A stretch of DNA of 64,000 nucleotides from Roseovarius litorisediminis (GTDB lineage Bacteria > Pseudomonadota > Alphaproteobacteria > Rhodobacterales > Rhodobacteraceae). Below are positions 1 through 12,184 of this stretch, one piece after another. The translations under genes and the position numbers were made by a program. The DNA is taken from positions 372,001 to 436,000 of the forward strand of contig NZ_FWFL01000001.1 in assembly GCF_900172295.1 (NCBI RefSeq), written 5' to 3'. A model generated the notes under the pieces. The model was given only the letters and a program-made list of their open reading frames with translations. It ran no database searches and was not told the DNA's origin. Within the stretch, counting starts at the first letter, position 1. The number at the start of each line of letters is the position of its first letter.

Positions 1-1
1 C

Positions 2-331
2 GGTCCTCTGGCGCTGGCCGCGTTCTTTAACGGTGCAATTTTTGTATCGAATGCGTCGTTCAACAACCTCGGGCATCCAATGTATTCCACATGGATAAAC
101 TGGGGACGCAGCACGTTGGGAACACTGCCACTGGTAATTCTTGGGGCGTCGATCTGGGGCGCCCATGGCGTTTTGATCGGACAGGCAATTGGCGGCATTA
201 TTTTCGCCGGCATTGCGGTCAGCCTGAGCATGCGGATGATCGATGATCCGAACAGGTCACCGCTTAAACCCAAATTCCTGTGCCCGGACGAACGCATGCA
301 GATTATGTCCAACCGTTGTTGCCGATCTTAG
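2..331 (+). CDS. MATE-family efflux transporter, C-terminal fragment
   Basis: The first 110 codons visible are the end of a multidrug/toxin extrusion (MATE) transporter; the start lies upstream of the window. The visible part holds an FFNG...SNASFNNLGHP segment typical of late MATE helices, a Trp-Gly-Arg loop (WINWGRST), and two further hydrophobic spans around TLPLVILGASIWGAHGVLIG and GGIIFAGIAVSLSM, then a short polar tail. MATE proteins export cationic drugs or metabolites using a Na+ or H+ gradient in the inner membrane. The substrate cannot be inferred. It converges on mnmA with a 73-bp gap. Confidence 0.8.
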   Translation, partial: GPLALAAFFNGAIFVSNASFNNLGHPMYSTWINWGRSTLGTLPLVILGASIWGAHGVLIGQAIGGIIFAGIAVSLSMRMIDDPNRSPLKPKFLCPDERMQIMSNRCCRS

Positions 332-404
332 AGCCTGAAAAGGCGCGCCGTTCATCTTCGCTCAACAATTAAAGTGTTGCGGTCACTTGTTGACGGCGCC
401 GCTC

Positions 405-1550
405 TTAACGGCCTTTCCAGATCCAGCCACCGCCGAGGATGCGGCTGCCCTCGGTTTCGTAAAACACGCAGGCCTGTCCCGGGCTGATACCTTCTTCGGC
501 GGTCAGCAGCTCCACTTCGGCCTCGGTGTCAGAGAGCGGCCGGATGATCGCGGTGCGCGGGGGCCGGGTAGAGCGGACCTTGACCGAGATTTCCCATTCC
601 GGGCGTGAGGCAAGGGCCTCGTCCCCCAGCCAGTTGATCTCGCGCACCGGAATGGTGCGGGTGGACAGCATGCTTTTGGGGCCGACGATAACCTGTTTGG
701 TGTCGACGTCGAGTTTGACAACATAAAGCGGGTCTTCCAGCCCTCCGATGCCCAGACCGCGGCGTTGGCCGATGGTGTAGTGGATCACACCGTTATGTTC
801 GCCCAGAACACGCCCATCGGTATCGACGATCTGGCCAGGTTCGGCCGCGCCAGGGCGCAGCTTTTCGATCACGCTGGCGTAGTTGCCGTTCGGCACAAAG
901 CAGATGTCCTGGCTGTCGGGCTTGTCCGCGACGGACAGCCCATATTTCGCCGCCAGTTCGCGGGTCGCATCCTTGGAGGGAAGGTGGCCCAGCGGGAAGC
1001 GCAGATAATCCAGTTGCTCAGGCGTGGTGGAAAACAGAAAATACGACTGGTCGCGGTTGGCGTCAGCTGCGCAATGCAGCTCGGGGCCGTTTTCCCCTAT
1101 CTTGCGTTGGATATAATGGCCGGTCGCCATGCAGTCGGCCTCAAGATCGCGGGCTGTTTCCAGCAGGTCCTTGAATTTCACCCGCTCATTGCAGCGGATA
1201 CAGGGCACGGGTGTGGCACCGGCCAGATAGCTGTCGGCAAATTCGTCGATCACGGCGTCTTTGAAGATATTTTCGTAATCCAGCACGTAATGCGGAAAGC
1301 CCATATCTTCGGCCACACGGCGGGCATCGTGGATGTCGATACCTGCACAACAGGCGCCTTTTTTGGCCAAAGCTGCCCCGTGGTCATATAGCTGCAGGGT
1401 GACCCCGACCACATCATAGCCTTCCTCGGCCAGTTTTGCGGCAACGACCGAACTGTCAACGCCACCAGACATGGCCACGACAACGCGGGTGTCGGCCGGG
1501 GGTTTTGCAAATCCCAGCGAGTTCAGTCTGGTGTCGTTGTCCAGTGCCAT
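405..1550 (-). CDS. mnmA: tRNA-specific 2-thiouridylase MnmA
   Basis: MnmA (381 aa) adds sulfur to C2 of wobble uridine U34 in tRNA-Lys, -Glu and -Gln, using ATP and persulfide relayed from the IscS/Tus pathway. The N-terminal PP-loop SGGVDSS is present near residue 29. The two catalytic cysteine motifs are visible as [11 protein letters not shown] (mid-protein) and SQDICFVP. Length is normal for the family. A clean Shine-Dalgarno (GGAGG) sits 6 nt before the ATG. The gene is monocistronic and faces away from sciP, sharing a 220-bp upstream region with it. Confidence 0.96.
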   Translation of the reverse strand: MALDNDTRLNSLGFAKPPADTRVVVAMSGGVDSSVVAAKLAEEGYDVVGVTLQLYDHGAALAKKGACCAGIDIHDARRVAEDMGFPHYVLDYENIFKDAVIDEFADSYLAGATPVPCIRCNERVKFKDLLETARDLEADCMATGHYIQRKIGENGPELHCAADANRDQSYFLFSTTPEQLDYLRFPLGHLPSKDATRELAAKYGLSVADKPDSQDICFVPNGNYASVIEKLRPGAAEPGQIVDTDGRVLGEHNGVIHYTIGQRRGLGIGGLEDPLYVVKLDVDTKQVIVGPKSMLSTRTIPVREINWLGDEALASRPEWEISVKVRSTRPPRTAIIRPLSDTEAEVELLTAEEGISPGQACVFYETEGSRILGGGWIWKGR

Positions 1551-1770
1551 CGTGGCCTCCGGTCGGGTGGTTGTGTAAGATCTGGCCTATGGCCGTTTGA
1601 CAGAGCGCCTGCAATACATCCGTTTTGGCCGCTCCCGCAAGGGGCGGATCGGGCCTGTAGGGTCAGGTCGTTACGAATATAGGAAAATCCGAAATACTCT
1701 CAAGGTCCCGCTTCACCCGTCGTTAAGCGGTGAAACCGCATTCTGTCGGCGATTACGAGAGGGTGAGAGA

Positions 1771-1794
1771 ATGTATCTGAAGAAAGTGGATTGA
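1771..1794 (+). other. Seven-codon remnant of the normal SciP N-terminus, ending in TGA
   Basis: ATG at 1771 has a purine-rich ribosome site (GAGAGGGTGAGAGA) and encodes MYLKKVD followed by TGA at 1792-1794. The frame continues without another stop through PRAVKLPDGQI into ATG 1828 and the recognisable SciP core. From memory, related Rhodobacteraceae SciP proteins begin with this kind of MYLKK-D-PR-V-LPDG segment, so the TGA most likely replaces a sense codon such as GGA or TGG. As it stands this is a short upstream ORF whose stop is 33 nt before the next in-frame ATG. Confidence 0.7.
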
Positions 1795-1827
1795 CCAAGA
1801 GCGGTCAAATTACCTGACGGGCAAATC

Positions 1828-2049
1828 ATGACAGTGGCCGATCTGCCACCGGCCGATACACGCCGGTGGGTCGCGTCGCGTAAATTAAAGGTTGTGCGAG
1901 GGGTCGTGTATGGGCTGATCACCCAGGGCGATGCGGAGGCGAGATATAACATAAGCAAAGAGGAATTTAATTTTTGGGTGAAAGCAGTTAGCCACTTTGG
2001 GGAGGATGCTTTGAAAGCAACCGCGTTGAAAACGTATAGACAACCTTGA
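1828..2049 (+). CDS. sciP: SciP-type CtrA inhibitory protein (DUF1153), N-terminally shortened
   Basis: This is the 73-aa core of a DUF1153 helix-turn-helix protein. In Caulobacter, SciP (about 90 aa) binds CtrA-dependent promoters and blocks RNA polymerase recruitment by CtrA. The diagnostic LPPADTRRWVASRK segment, the YNISKEEFNFWVKAV helix and a C-terminal LKTYRQP are all present. The start at 1828 is forced by the in-frame TGA at 1792 and has no convincing ribosome site, whereas the natural start at 1771 does. The DNA-binding core looks intact, so a shorter protein may still be made. It lies 96 bp upstream of ctrA on the same strand, which fits a role in the CtrA circuit. Product identity is firm; whether it is expressed is open. 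Confidence 0.82.
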   Translation: MTVADLPPADTRRWVASRKLKVVRGVVYGLITQGDAEARYNISKEEFNFWVKAVSHFGEDALKATALKTYRQP

Positions 2050-2084
2050 CGAGAAATCGCAAATTGTTCTCCAGTGGTAACTTG

Positions 2085-2094
2085 TGGTTAACCA
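2085..2094. promoter_or_regulatory. Palindromic TGGTTAACCA, likely CtrA half-sites upstream of ctrA
   Basis: TGGTTAACCA is a perfect 10-bp palindrome containing TTAACCA on both strands, close to the CtrA half-site TTAACCAT. It lies about 50 bp before the ctrA ATG, in the only gap between sciP and ctrA. CtrA autoregulates its own promoter in other alphaproteobacteria, so autoregulation here is a reasonable inference from position and motif, not shown. Confidence 0.4.
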
Positions 2095-2145
2095 ATCTTG
2101 GCCAAAGTCAACCATAATGAAATTAAAGTTATCGGAGAAATCCCT

Positions 2146-2862
2146 ATGCGTGTGCTTCTGGTCGAAGATGATCCCACCACTTCAAAAAGCATCGAGTTGA
2201 TGCTGACTCATGCCAACCTGAATGTTTATACAACTGATCTGGGGGAGGAAGGCATCGATCTGGCAAAGCTTTATGACTACGATCTGATCCTGCTTGATCT
2301 GGGCTTGCCGGACATGAACGGACATGATGTGCTGCGCAAGTTGCGCCTGGCCAGAATTGAAACACCGATCCTGATCTTGTCGGGCCAGGATGATACCGAG
2401 AACAAGGTCAAGGGATTTGGCTTTGGGGCCGATGATTATCTGACCAAACCCTTTCACCGCGAAGAGTTGGTGGCGCGCATTCATGCAATTATCCGCCGTT
2501 CGAAAGGCCATTCGCAATCCGTGATCCGAACCGGCAAGATCAATGTCAATCTGGATGCCAAAACAGTAAGTTCTGAAAACAGGGCTATCCATCTGACCGG
2601 CAAGGAATACCAGATGCTGGAATTGTTGAGCCTGCGAAAGGGTACCACCCTGACCAAGGAAATGTTTCTGAACCATCTTTATGGAGGCATGGATGAGCCT
2701 GAACTGAAGATCATAGATGTGTTCATCTGCAAGCTGCGTAAAAAGCTGAGCGAGGCAACGGGCGGCGACAATTATATCGAAACGGTCTGGGGACGCGGCT
2801 ATGTGTTGCGCGATCCCGAACCGGGCGAACTGGAGGAACCGCGCGTCGCGGTCAGCGCCTGA
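2146..2862 (+). CDS. ctrA: Cell-cycle response regulator CtrA
   Basis: CtrA (238 aa) is an OmpR-type response regulator: receiver domain at residues 1-115 with acidic pocket VEDD and phospho-acceptor Asp51 in [11 protein letters not shown], then a winged-helix DNA-binding domain ending in WGRGYVLRD. In Caulobacter it controls replication and division; in Rhodobacteraceae it mainly controls flagellar motility, gene transfer agents and recombination, often downstream of quorum sensing. The start MRVLLVEDD is chosen over an upstream TTG at 2098 because it matches the family and has GGAGAA 8 nt before it. The C-terminus ends AVSA, resembling the exposed hydrophobic tails used for ClpXP turnover. 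It follows sciP, its probable antagonist. Confidence 0.97.
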   Translation: MRVLLVEDDPTTSKSIELMLTHANLNVYTTDLGEEGIDLAKLYDYDLILLDLGLPDMNGHDVLRKLRLARIETPILILSGQDDTENKVKGFGFGADDYLTKPFHREELVARIHAIIRRSKGHSQSVIRTGKINVNLDAKTVSSENRAIHLTGKEYQMLELLSLRKGTTLTKEMFLNHLYGGMDEPELKIIDVFICKLRKKLSEATGGDNYIETVWGRGYVLRDPEPGELEEPRVAVSA

Positions 2863-2915
2863 GGCCTTATCGGTTCCCTAGCCGTCCAGGCTATCACACA
2901 CGACTGGACCTATGA

Positions 2916-7201
<4,286 letters not shown>

Positions 7202-7229
7202 CTAACGGGGTGGCAAAAAGTTCACGAAT

Positions 7230-7244
7230 GTTCCTAAAAAGTTC
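7230..7244. promoter_or_regulatory. LexA (SOS) box GTTC-N7-GTTC
   Basis: GTTCCTAAAAAGTTC is a perfect match to the alphaproteobacterial LexA operator GTTC-N7-GTTC described for Rhodobacter and relatives. A third GTTC begins at 7220. The box lies 64 bp before the ATG of the 40-aa peptide gene, a normal promoter distance, and there is no other downstream gene it could serve directly. Confidence 0.75.
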
Positions 7245-7307
7245 TTTACAAGCGCTTAATAAAGTGAGAACAAATAGGCAACAAAGATGCTTGAAAGGAA
7301 ACGCCTG

Positions 7308-7430
7308 ATGCTTGGCCAGATCAAAACCGCTGCAATACGGTCCCGCGATACGCTGCTTGTCGATGCAATTGGTGCGGCGGCCCTGATGGTAACACTGGTT
7401 GCCGGGCTCTATCTTCCGGGTCTTGTCTGA
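7308..7430 (+). CDS. 40-aa single-span membrane peptide, probably SOS-induced
   Basis: A short gene preceded by AAGGAAACGCCTG as ribosome site. The 40-residue product has a basic N-terminus (MLGQIKTAAIRSRDTLLVD) followed by one hydrophobic span (about residues 20-40: AIGAAALMVTLVAGLYLP) reaching the C-terminus, so it should sit in the inner membrane with its N-terminus inside. It lies behind a perfect LexA box. I recognise the pattern of a short Rhodobacterales membrane peptide but know no function. SOS-induced single-span peptides such as Caulobacter SidA inhibit division proteins; that analogy is inference only, and no sequence similarity to SidA is claimed. Confidence 0.7.
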   Translation: MLGQIKTAAIRSRDTLLVDAIGAAALMVTLVAGLYLPGLV

Positions 7431-7450
7431 TAGAAAGGTTTCTGCCTGCG

Positions 7451-7585
7451 ACGTTCTGTGCCCGAGCGTGACCGCATCTCTGTCCCCTTAGTTATGATGC
7501 GACACGACTGACACTGCCTGTCCCGATGTCCTCGGGGGTTCGCCTCGTTCCCCTCCGAAGCGCTTAGGGTGCCACAGAACCCGCT
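7451..7585 (+). ncRNA. ssrS: Structured RNA resembling 6S RNA
   Basis: The ends of this 135-nt stretch pair with each other: GTTCTGTG (7453-7460) with CACAGAAC (7573-7580), then CCC with GGG and GAGCG with CGCTT, giving about 16 pairs interrupted by small bulges. Inside are hairpins CGCATC/GATGCG and CCCGA/TCGGG. A rod-like RNA with paired ends and an internal TGTCCCCTTAG segment recalls 6S RNA (compare AGUCCCCUGAG in E. coli), which traps sigma-70 RNA polymerase. It is followed at once by a strong intrinsic terminator on the same strand. No protein gene fits here. The strand follows from the terminator; the family assignment is uncertain, partly because the usual 6S neighbour (formyltetrahydrofolate cyclo-ligase) is absent. 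Confidence 0.45.
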
Positions 7586-7595
7586 TTACCTGACC

Positions 7596-7629
7596 GCCGC
7601 CGCTGTCCCCAGCGTGCGGCGGCTTTTTT
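7596..7629 (+). terminator. Intrinsic terminator after the 6S-like RNA
   Basis: GCCGCCGC (7596-7603) pairs with GCGGCGGC (7616-7623) around a 12-nt loop, followed by six T. It terminates the small transcript upstream and separates it from the cytochrome gene. Confidence 0.85.
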
Positions 7630-7680
7630 GTAAGAATTATACCAGGAAAACGAGAGCCGGAGGATGAGATTTGCCAACGA

Positions 7681-7694
7681 TTGATCCGCGTCAA
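7681..7694. promoter_or_regulatory. FNR/FnrL-type box TTGAT-N4-GTCAA
   Basis: TTGATCCGCGTCAA matches the FnrL/Dnr consensus TTGAT-N4-ATCAA with a single change that is common in Rhodobacteraceae. It lies 57 bp before the cytochrome c start, so low-oxygen or nitric-oxide control of that gene is likely. Confidence 0.7.
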
Positions 7695-7750
7695 TCTGTT
7701 TTGCGTTTTGTGCCTTAGCGTGTCTCATATCAGTTAAGGGAGGGAAATAA

Positions 7751-8167
7751 ATGAAAACCGCTGTTTTGTTTCTTGCCGTTGCCATGGGCCTTGTTGCGAA
7801 CAATGCAAGGTCTGCGGAAAAAACCTTTGGCGAATATGAGTATATGAATGCCTGCGCGCAATGCCATGGACCAGAAGGCAAAGGCAATGGGCCAATGGCC
7901 GGCTTTTTGTCAGGGTCACTGCCGGATCTGACTTTGCTTCAAAAGAATAACGGCGGTGTGTTTCCGGTGACCCGGGTCTATGAGGTCATTGACGGCGAAG
8001 GCTCGATGGGGCCGCATGGAACGCGGGAAATGCCAGCCTGGGGTAATCGATTTCGTCGTCGAGCGGGTGATCAGATGTCGTTTGATTTAGCCGTAAACCC
8101 AGAGTCCTTTGTGCGGGTTCGTATTCTGGCTTTGATAGAACACCTCGCAAGCATTCAGGAAGATTGA
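7751..8167 (+). CDS. Periplasmic monohaem cytochrome c
   Basis: A 138-aa class I cytochrome c. Residues 1-22 are a signal peptide. The haem site CAQCH is at residues 35-39, and EMPAWG around residue 93 offers the methionine axial ligand. It should carry electrons in the periplasm after haem attachment by the Ccm machinery. Ribosome site AAGGGAGGG is strong. The FNR-type box upstream suggests a role in microaerobic or denitrifying respiration, but no oxidase or reductase gene is adjacent, so the partner is unknown. Confidence 0.88.
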   Translation: MKTAVLFLAVAMGLVANNARSAEKTFGEYEYMNACAQCHGPEGKGNGPMAGFLSGSLPDLTLLQKNNGGVFPVTRVYEVIDGEGSMGPHGTREMPAWGNRFRRRAGDQMSFDLAVNPESFVRVRILALIEHLASIQED

Positions 8168-8196
8168 TTGCGAGGGCGTAGCCGGTCTGGTGGGGG

Positions 8197-8388
8197 TTAC
8201 TCAGTTTTTGAGGGTCGGTGGATCCAGACCGGTATTACAAAACACACGCAGGCAATCAGAAACGCCAGACTGGCAATCACACCAATGATGTCGCCAGCCT
8301 TCCACGTGCCCCACGTAAAAAACACCGCTGAGACGGTAAAAAGGATCCAGCCGGTGAAGTTGAAGGTCCATACGGTGCGGGGTGACAT
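8197..8388 (-). CDS. Small two-span membrane protein of unknown function
   Basis: A 63-aa protein with two hydrophobic spans (about residues 9-26 and 33-54) and a charged C-terminus (IHRPSKTE). A good ribosome site, GAGGT, lies 6 nt before the ATG. It follows the IscU-like gene on the same strand after a 17-nt gap, so the two are probably co-transcribed. I do not recognise a family. Confidence 0.6.
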   Translation of the reverse strand: MSPRTVWTFNFTGWILFTVSAVFFTWGTWKAGDIIGVIASLAFLIACVCFVIPVWIHRPSKTE

Positions 8389-8405
8389 GGTTTACCTCAG
8401 GTATT

Positions 8406-8861
8406 TCAGGCGCAGGAACTGGTGGTTTTGGCTTGTTCCAGCGCTTCAACCGCGGCCTCAAGCGTCAGCAAGATAGAAGCATGGCGATTCTTATAATCGC
8501 TTGCCGGGCGCAGCACCTCAAGCCCGTCAAAAGGGGCAGGTGGCGTTGGTCCGTCATTTTTGAGCATTTCTTTCAGAGCATCCCGCGCCTGTGTGACCTG
8601 TGCGGCGTCACAGCCAATGATATTGGCGCCAACCACGCTGGCGGCGGCCTGACCCAAAGCACAAGCTTTGACCTCGGCGGCGTAATTCGAAATCCGGCCA
8701 TCCACGCAGTTGATATCAACCGTCACGGTCGAGCCACACAAAGGCGCGCGGCGTTTAACGGTGGCGTCGGGCGCAGCAAGGCGTCCGTGATGTGGAATGT
8801 CTGCCGCCAGCGCCAGGATACGGGCCGAGTATAGTTTGATCAGGTCTGTTTCGCCGCTCAT
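8406..8861 (-). CDS. Iron-sulfur cluster scaffold protein (IscU/NifU N-terminal family)
   Basis: A 151-aa protein of the IscU/SufU scaffold family, on which Fe-S clusters are assembled. Two of the three cluster cysteines are in family motifs: APLCGS (about residue 40) and KACALGQAAAS; the third may be the cysteine in the C-terminal SSCA. The start MSGETDL at 8861 is chosen over longer in-frame starts that run into hisI. The gene is divergent from hisI across 67 bp. No IscS or HscA gene is adjacent, and its client proteins are unknown. Confidence 0.85.
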   Translation of the reverse strand: MSGETDLIKLYSARILALAADIPHHGRLAAPDATVKRRAPLCGSTVTVDINCVDGRISNYAAEVKACALGQAAASVVGANIIGCDAAQVTQARDALKEMLKNDGPTPPAPFDGLEVLRPASDYKNRHASILLTLEAAVEALEQAKTTSSCA

Positions 8862-8928
8862 GGCTTTCCCTTTCAGTGCTGACCTCATAAATAGAGGCGT
8901 AACTGTCAGATGCAAAAGGTTTTCCGCA

Positions 8929-9291
8929 ATGGGATTCGATCCACTCACACTAAAGTATGATGTCAACGGGTTGATTCCGGCAATTGCGCAGGATGAAGAC
9001 AGTGGTGAAGTGCTGATGATGGCGTGGATGAATGCCAATGCAGTCCTGCGTACTTTACAAAGCGGGCGTGTGACCTATTGGAGCCGGTCACGACAAGCAT
9101 TCTGGGTGAAGGGTGAAACCTCGGGCCATGTTCAGGAATTGGTGGATTTCCGGGTGGATTGCGACCGCGATTGCCTTTTGCTGCGGGTGCGCCAGACCGG
9201 ACCGGCCTGTCATACCAACCGGCGCAGTTGTTTTTACACGGCGCTGCGCGACGGGGGCGAAGTAGAGATCCTGACGCCTGAGACGGGTTAA
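8929..9291 (+). CDS. hisI: Phosphoribosyl-AMP cyclohydrolase
   Basis: HisI (120 aa) opens the adenine ring of phosphoribosyl-AMP in the third step of histidine synthesis. Family motifs are visible: VLMMAWMN, TYWSRSRQAFWVKGETSG, VDCDRDCLLLRV with metal-binding acids and cysteines, and ACHTNRRSCFY. It is the single-domain form without a HisE domain. The start MGFDPL at 8929 is preferred over an upstream GTG/ATG set inside the opposite gene. It overlaps the end of gluQ by 4 bp in convergent orientation. Confidence 0.95.
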   Translation: MGFDPLTLKYDVNGLIPAIAQDEDSGEVLMMAWMNANAVLRTLQSGRVTYWSRSRQAFWVKGETSGHVQELVDFRVDCDRDCLLLRVRQTGPACHTNRRSCFYTALRDGGEVEILTPETG

Positions 9292-10196
9292 ACCAGACCA
9301 ACCATTTTTCGGATATCCTGAGGGCTGGCCCCTTCGGCGCGGTATTTCGAAATGGCCCGGGCATCATCACGTTTGGCCAGCCGCTTACCCTGATCGTCAC
9401 GGATCAGCCTGTGGTGGTGATAGGTGGGCGTTGGCAATCCCAGCAGTCGTTGCAGGACAACGTGAATTTTTGTGGCCTCAAACAGGTCCTGACCGCGCAC
9501 GACGTGGGTGATGCCCTGTGCTGCGTCGTCAAGAACAACGGACAGGTGATAAGACCCCGGAAAATCGCGACGCGACAGGACTACATCGCCGATTTCTTTT
9601 TCAAGACCGTCGCGACTCATTGTGATATCGCCGGTTTCCCCATCCGTTCCGGCACCGGTTTCGTCAAATCCGATATGCCAATCTGTTGCGCCGGGTCCGG
9701 TGACGTGGTGATCACAGGAAATCGCGGCCGCAAGTGACATGTTGAGACGAAGGGCAACACCCTCAGGTCGAGGACCGTCGCCGTAAGGCTTGATCACCCG
9801 GTTCCGGCAGGTGCCCGGATAAATCAACCCGTCGGGGCCAAGCAGGGCCGCTCCTTCCTGAGGGGCGGCCGCCGCGGCGGCGATATCACGGCGGGTGCAG
9901 TGGCAGGGGTAAATGAGTTCGCGTTGCCAAAGACTGTCAAGGGCTGACCGATAAGCGCCCAGCCGGTCGGACTGGCGCATCGGGGCCCCTTCCCAGTGGA
10001 CGCTAAGCCAGTTGAGATCATCAAGAAGTTGAATTTCCCATTTAGGGTGGCAACGGGTTTGGTCGATATCCTCGATCCGAAGCAGAAACCTGCCACCTGC
10101 TGCCATGGCCATATCGTAAGCCAGCAACGCCGAATAGGCGTGACCAAGGTGCAGCGGTCCGGTTGGAGATGGCGCAAATCTGGTGGTTAAAGTCAA
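9288..10196 (-). CDS. gluQ: Glutamyl-Q tRNA(Asp) synthetase
   Basis: GluQRS (302 aa) is a glutamyl-tRNA synthetase paralogue that lacks the anticodon-binding domain and attaches glutamate to queuosine in tRNA-Asp. It shows FAPSPTGPLHLGHA (HIGH motif), a KMSKS-like GKRLAKRD, and the zinc ligands CHC (near residue 98) and YPGTC. The start is TTG at 10196, embedded in the stop of the upstream methyltransferase gene (ATTGA), so translation is probably coupled. Last gene of a tRNA-modification operon. Confidence 0.93.
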   Translation of the reverse strand: MTLTTRFAPSPTGPLHLGHAYSALLAYDMAMAAGGRFLLRIEDIDQTRCHPKWEIQLLDDLNWLSVHWEGAPMRQSDRLGAYRSALDSLWQRELIYPCHCTRRDIAAAAAAPQEGAALLGPDGLIYPGTCRNRVIKPYGDGPRPEGVALRLNMSLAAAISCDHHVTGPGATDWHIGFDETGAGTDGETGDITMSRDGLEKEIGDVVLSRRDFPGSYHLSVVLDDAAQGITHVVRGQDLFEATKIHVVLQRLLGLPTPTYHHHRLIRDDQGKRLAKRDDARAISKYRAEGASPQDIRKMVGLV

Positions 10197-10807
10197 TTTC
10201 TTTCAACGATATAAACGTTGGACTTCAACCCTTGCTTGGGCAGGTGGGGGCCATATTTCTTTTCCAGCAGACAGGCGGCCCCGCAATCCAGCCAATTGTT
10301 CAGCACACCTTCAAATCCCGGATCGGCCAGGGCGTGATCGTTGAGGCTGAAAACCAACAGATCACCCTTGCCCAAGGCTTGCATCAGTACGTCAAGCGTA
10401 CTGGCTGGTGCCGCGCCGGTGCCGATTACGCCAATCGCGGCAATCGCGCGATAGCTGCCGCGCGGAATTGGGTTTTTGTCGGACACATCAAGCTGAATCA
10501 GTGTGCGATAGATATCTTTGGCTTTGGCCTCTTCCAGCATCTGCGGACTGGGATCCATACCGTCAATCACTGTGAATCCGGCCAGTTTCAACGCAAGACC
10601 AGAGAGCCCGGTGCCACATCCAAAATCAAGAATCGGGGTTTGCGGCCGTGGCAGGCGGGCAAAAAGCGCTTCCGCCGCACGGCCCGGGGTGGCGTAGCCG
10701 TTTGCACCTATTTCTTGGTCATAGCTTGCGGCCCATTGATCATAAAGCGCGTTGGTGTCTTCCTGCGTGCTTAGATTATAGGCCTTGTCCAGAAATGTAT
10801 CTTCCAT
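10193..10807 (-). CDS. SAM-dependent methyltransferase, class I
   Basis: A 204-aa Rossmann-fold methyltransferase. Motif I is DFGCGTGLSGL, followed by an acidic strand end (VIDGMDPSPQML) and IAAIGVIGTGAAP in the post-II region. It is related to small Ubi/Williams-Beuren-type methyltransferases (TPR-less WBSCR27-like pattern YDQWAASYDQEIG). The substrate is unknown. It sits between trmFO and gluQ on the same strand (12-nt gap upstream, overlapping stop/start downstream), so a link to RNA modification is possible but unproven. Confidence 0.82.
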   Translation of the reverse strand: MEDTFLDKAYNLSTQEDTNALYDQWAASYDQEIGANGYATPGRAAEALFARLPRPQTPILDFGCGTGLSGLALKLAGFTVIDGMDPSPQMLEEAKAKDIYRTLIQLDVSDKNPIPRGSYRAIAAIGVIGTGAAPASTLDVLMQALGKGDLLVFSLNDHALADPGFEGVLNNWLDCGAACLLEKKYGPHLPKQGLKSNVYIVERN

Positions 10808-10819
10808 GGAAAAAGGAAA

Positions 10820-12184
10820 TCACACTGTTTGCGTTGCGTCCAGTACAGATTGTTCCAGCCAGGTTTTCCAGGCCTCCTTGGCCCGGTCGGTATAGGCCTT
10901 GTAACGATCTTTGCGGCCCCGCCGCCCCCCTTTGAGGCCGTCAACCGGGCGGAAAAGGCCGAAGTTGACATTCATCGGCTGAAACGTCTTTGCCTCTGCG
11001 CCGCCAGTGATGTGATGGATAAGCGCGCCCATCGCGCTGTCTTGCGGTGGGGGCGCCAGCGGCTGCCCCAGGATTTCAGCGGCAGCCATGCGACCGGCCA
11101 AAAGACCCATAGCGGAGGACTCGACATAGCCTTCTACCCCGGTGATCTGCCCAGCAAAACGAATGTTCGGGCGTGATCGAAGGCGCATCTGATTGTCCAG
11201 AAGGGTGGGCGAATTCAGGAAAGTGTTGCGGTGAATGCCGCCCAGACGGGCGAACTGGGCATTTTCCAGCCCGGGGATCATACGGAGAACCTCGGTTTGT
11301 GCTCCGTATTTCATTTTAGTCTGGAATCCCACAATGTTATACAGTGTTCCTAATGCATTATCACGGCGCAGCTGAACCACGGCATAGGGTTTTTCATCGG
11401 GGCGGTGCGGATTGGTCAGACCGACGGGTTTCATCGGTCCAAAGCGCAGGGTTTCACGACCGCGTTCAGCCATCACCTCGATTGGCAGGCATCCATCGAA
11501 ATATCCGGCGGTTTCACCTTCGTGAAACTGGGTCTTATCAGCGACGAGAAGCGCGTCAATAAAGGCCTCGTACTGGTCGCGGTCCATGGGGCAGTTAAGG
11601 TAAGCCGTGCGTTCAGCCTCGGTTTCGCCTTTGTCATAGCGTGACTGCATCCAGGCCTGCGACATGTCTATGCTGTCAAAATAGACGATCGGCGCAATGG
11701 CATCGAAAAACGCCAGCGCATCGCTGCCTGTTTCGGCGGCGATGGCCTGACCAAGGCCCGCCGAGGTCAACGGCCCGGTGGCAAAAATCCAATGACCACC
11801 CTCGGGCAGGGCGGTGATTTCGTTGTATTCGATATGCACCCGGGGATGATCCCTGAGAGCGGCAGTGACTGCAGCCGCAAAGGGATCGCGGTCCACCGCC
11901 AATGCACCGCCAGCAGGCAGGCGGTGACGGTCGGCAGTCTGCATGATCAAGCCGTTTGCAGCGCGCATTTCCCAATGCAGCAGGCCAACGGCGTTTTGTT
12001 CGCTGTCGTCCGAACGAAAGGAATTCGAACAGACCATTTCGGCCAGATCGCCCGTGCGGTGGGCGAAGGTTTTCACCTTGGGCCGCATTTCGTGAATCAC
12101 GACAGCCACGCCCATATTTGCCGCTTGCCAGGCCGCCTCGGATCCGGCCATGCCGCCACCGACGATGTGTAATGTCTTGGTCAT
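10820..12184 (-). CDS. trmFO: Folate-dependent tRNA (uracil-54-C5)-methyltransferase TrmFO
   Basis: TrmFO (454 aa) makes ribothymidine T54 in the T-loop of tRNA, using methylene-tetrahydrofolate and FADH2. The FAD-binding N-terminus [14 protein letters not shown], the CSNSFRSDD signature and the [26 protein letters not shown] segment are all clear. Length is standard. It is the first gene of a three-gene tRNA-related operon (with the methyltransferase and gluQ) and faces a long non-coding region. Confidence 0.96.
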   Translation of the reverse strand: MTKTLHIVGGGMAGSEAAWQAANMGVAVVIHEMRPKVKTFAHRTGDLAEMVCSNSFRSDDSEQNAVGLLHWEMRAANGLIMQTADRHRLPAGGALAVDRDPFAAAVTAALRDHPRVHIEYNEITALPEGGHWIFATGPLTSAGLGQAIAAETGSDALAFFDAIAPIVYFDSIDMSQAWMQSRYDKGETEAERTAYLNCPMDRDQYEAFIDALLVADKTQFHEGETAGYFDGCLPIEVMAERGRETLRFGPMKPVGLTNPHRPDEKPYAVVQLRRDNALGTLYNIVGFQTKMKYGAQTEVLRMIPGLENAQFARLGGIHRNTFLNSPTLLDNQMRLRSRPNIRFAGQITGVEGYVESSAMGLLAGRMAAAEILGQPLAPPPQDSAMGALIHHITGGAEAKTFQPMNVNFGLFRPVDGLKGGRRGRKDRYKAYTDRAKEAWKTWLEQSVLDATQTV

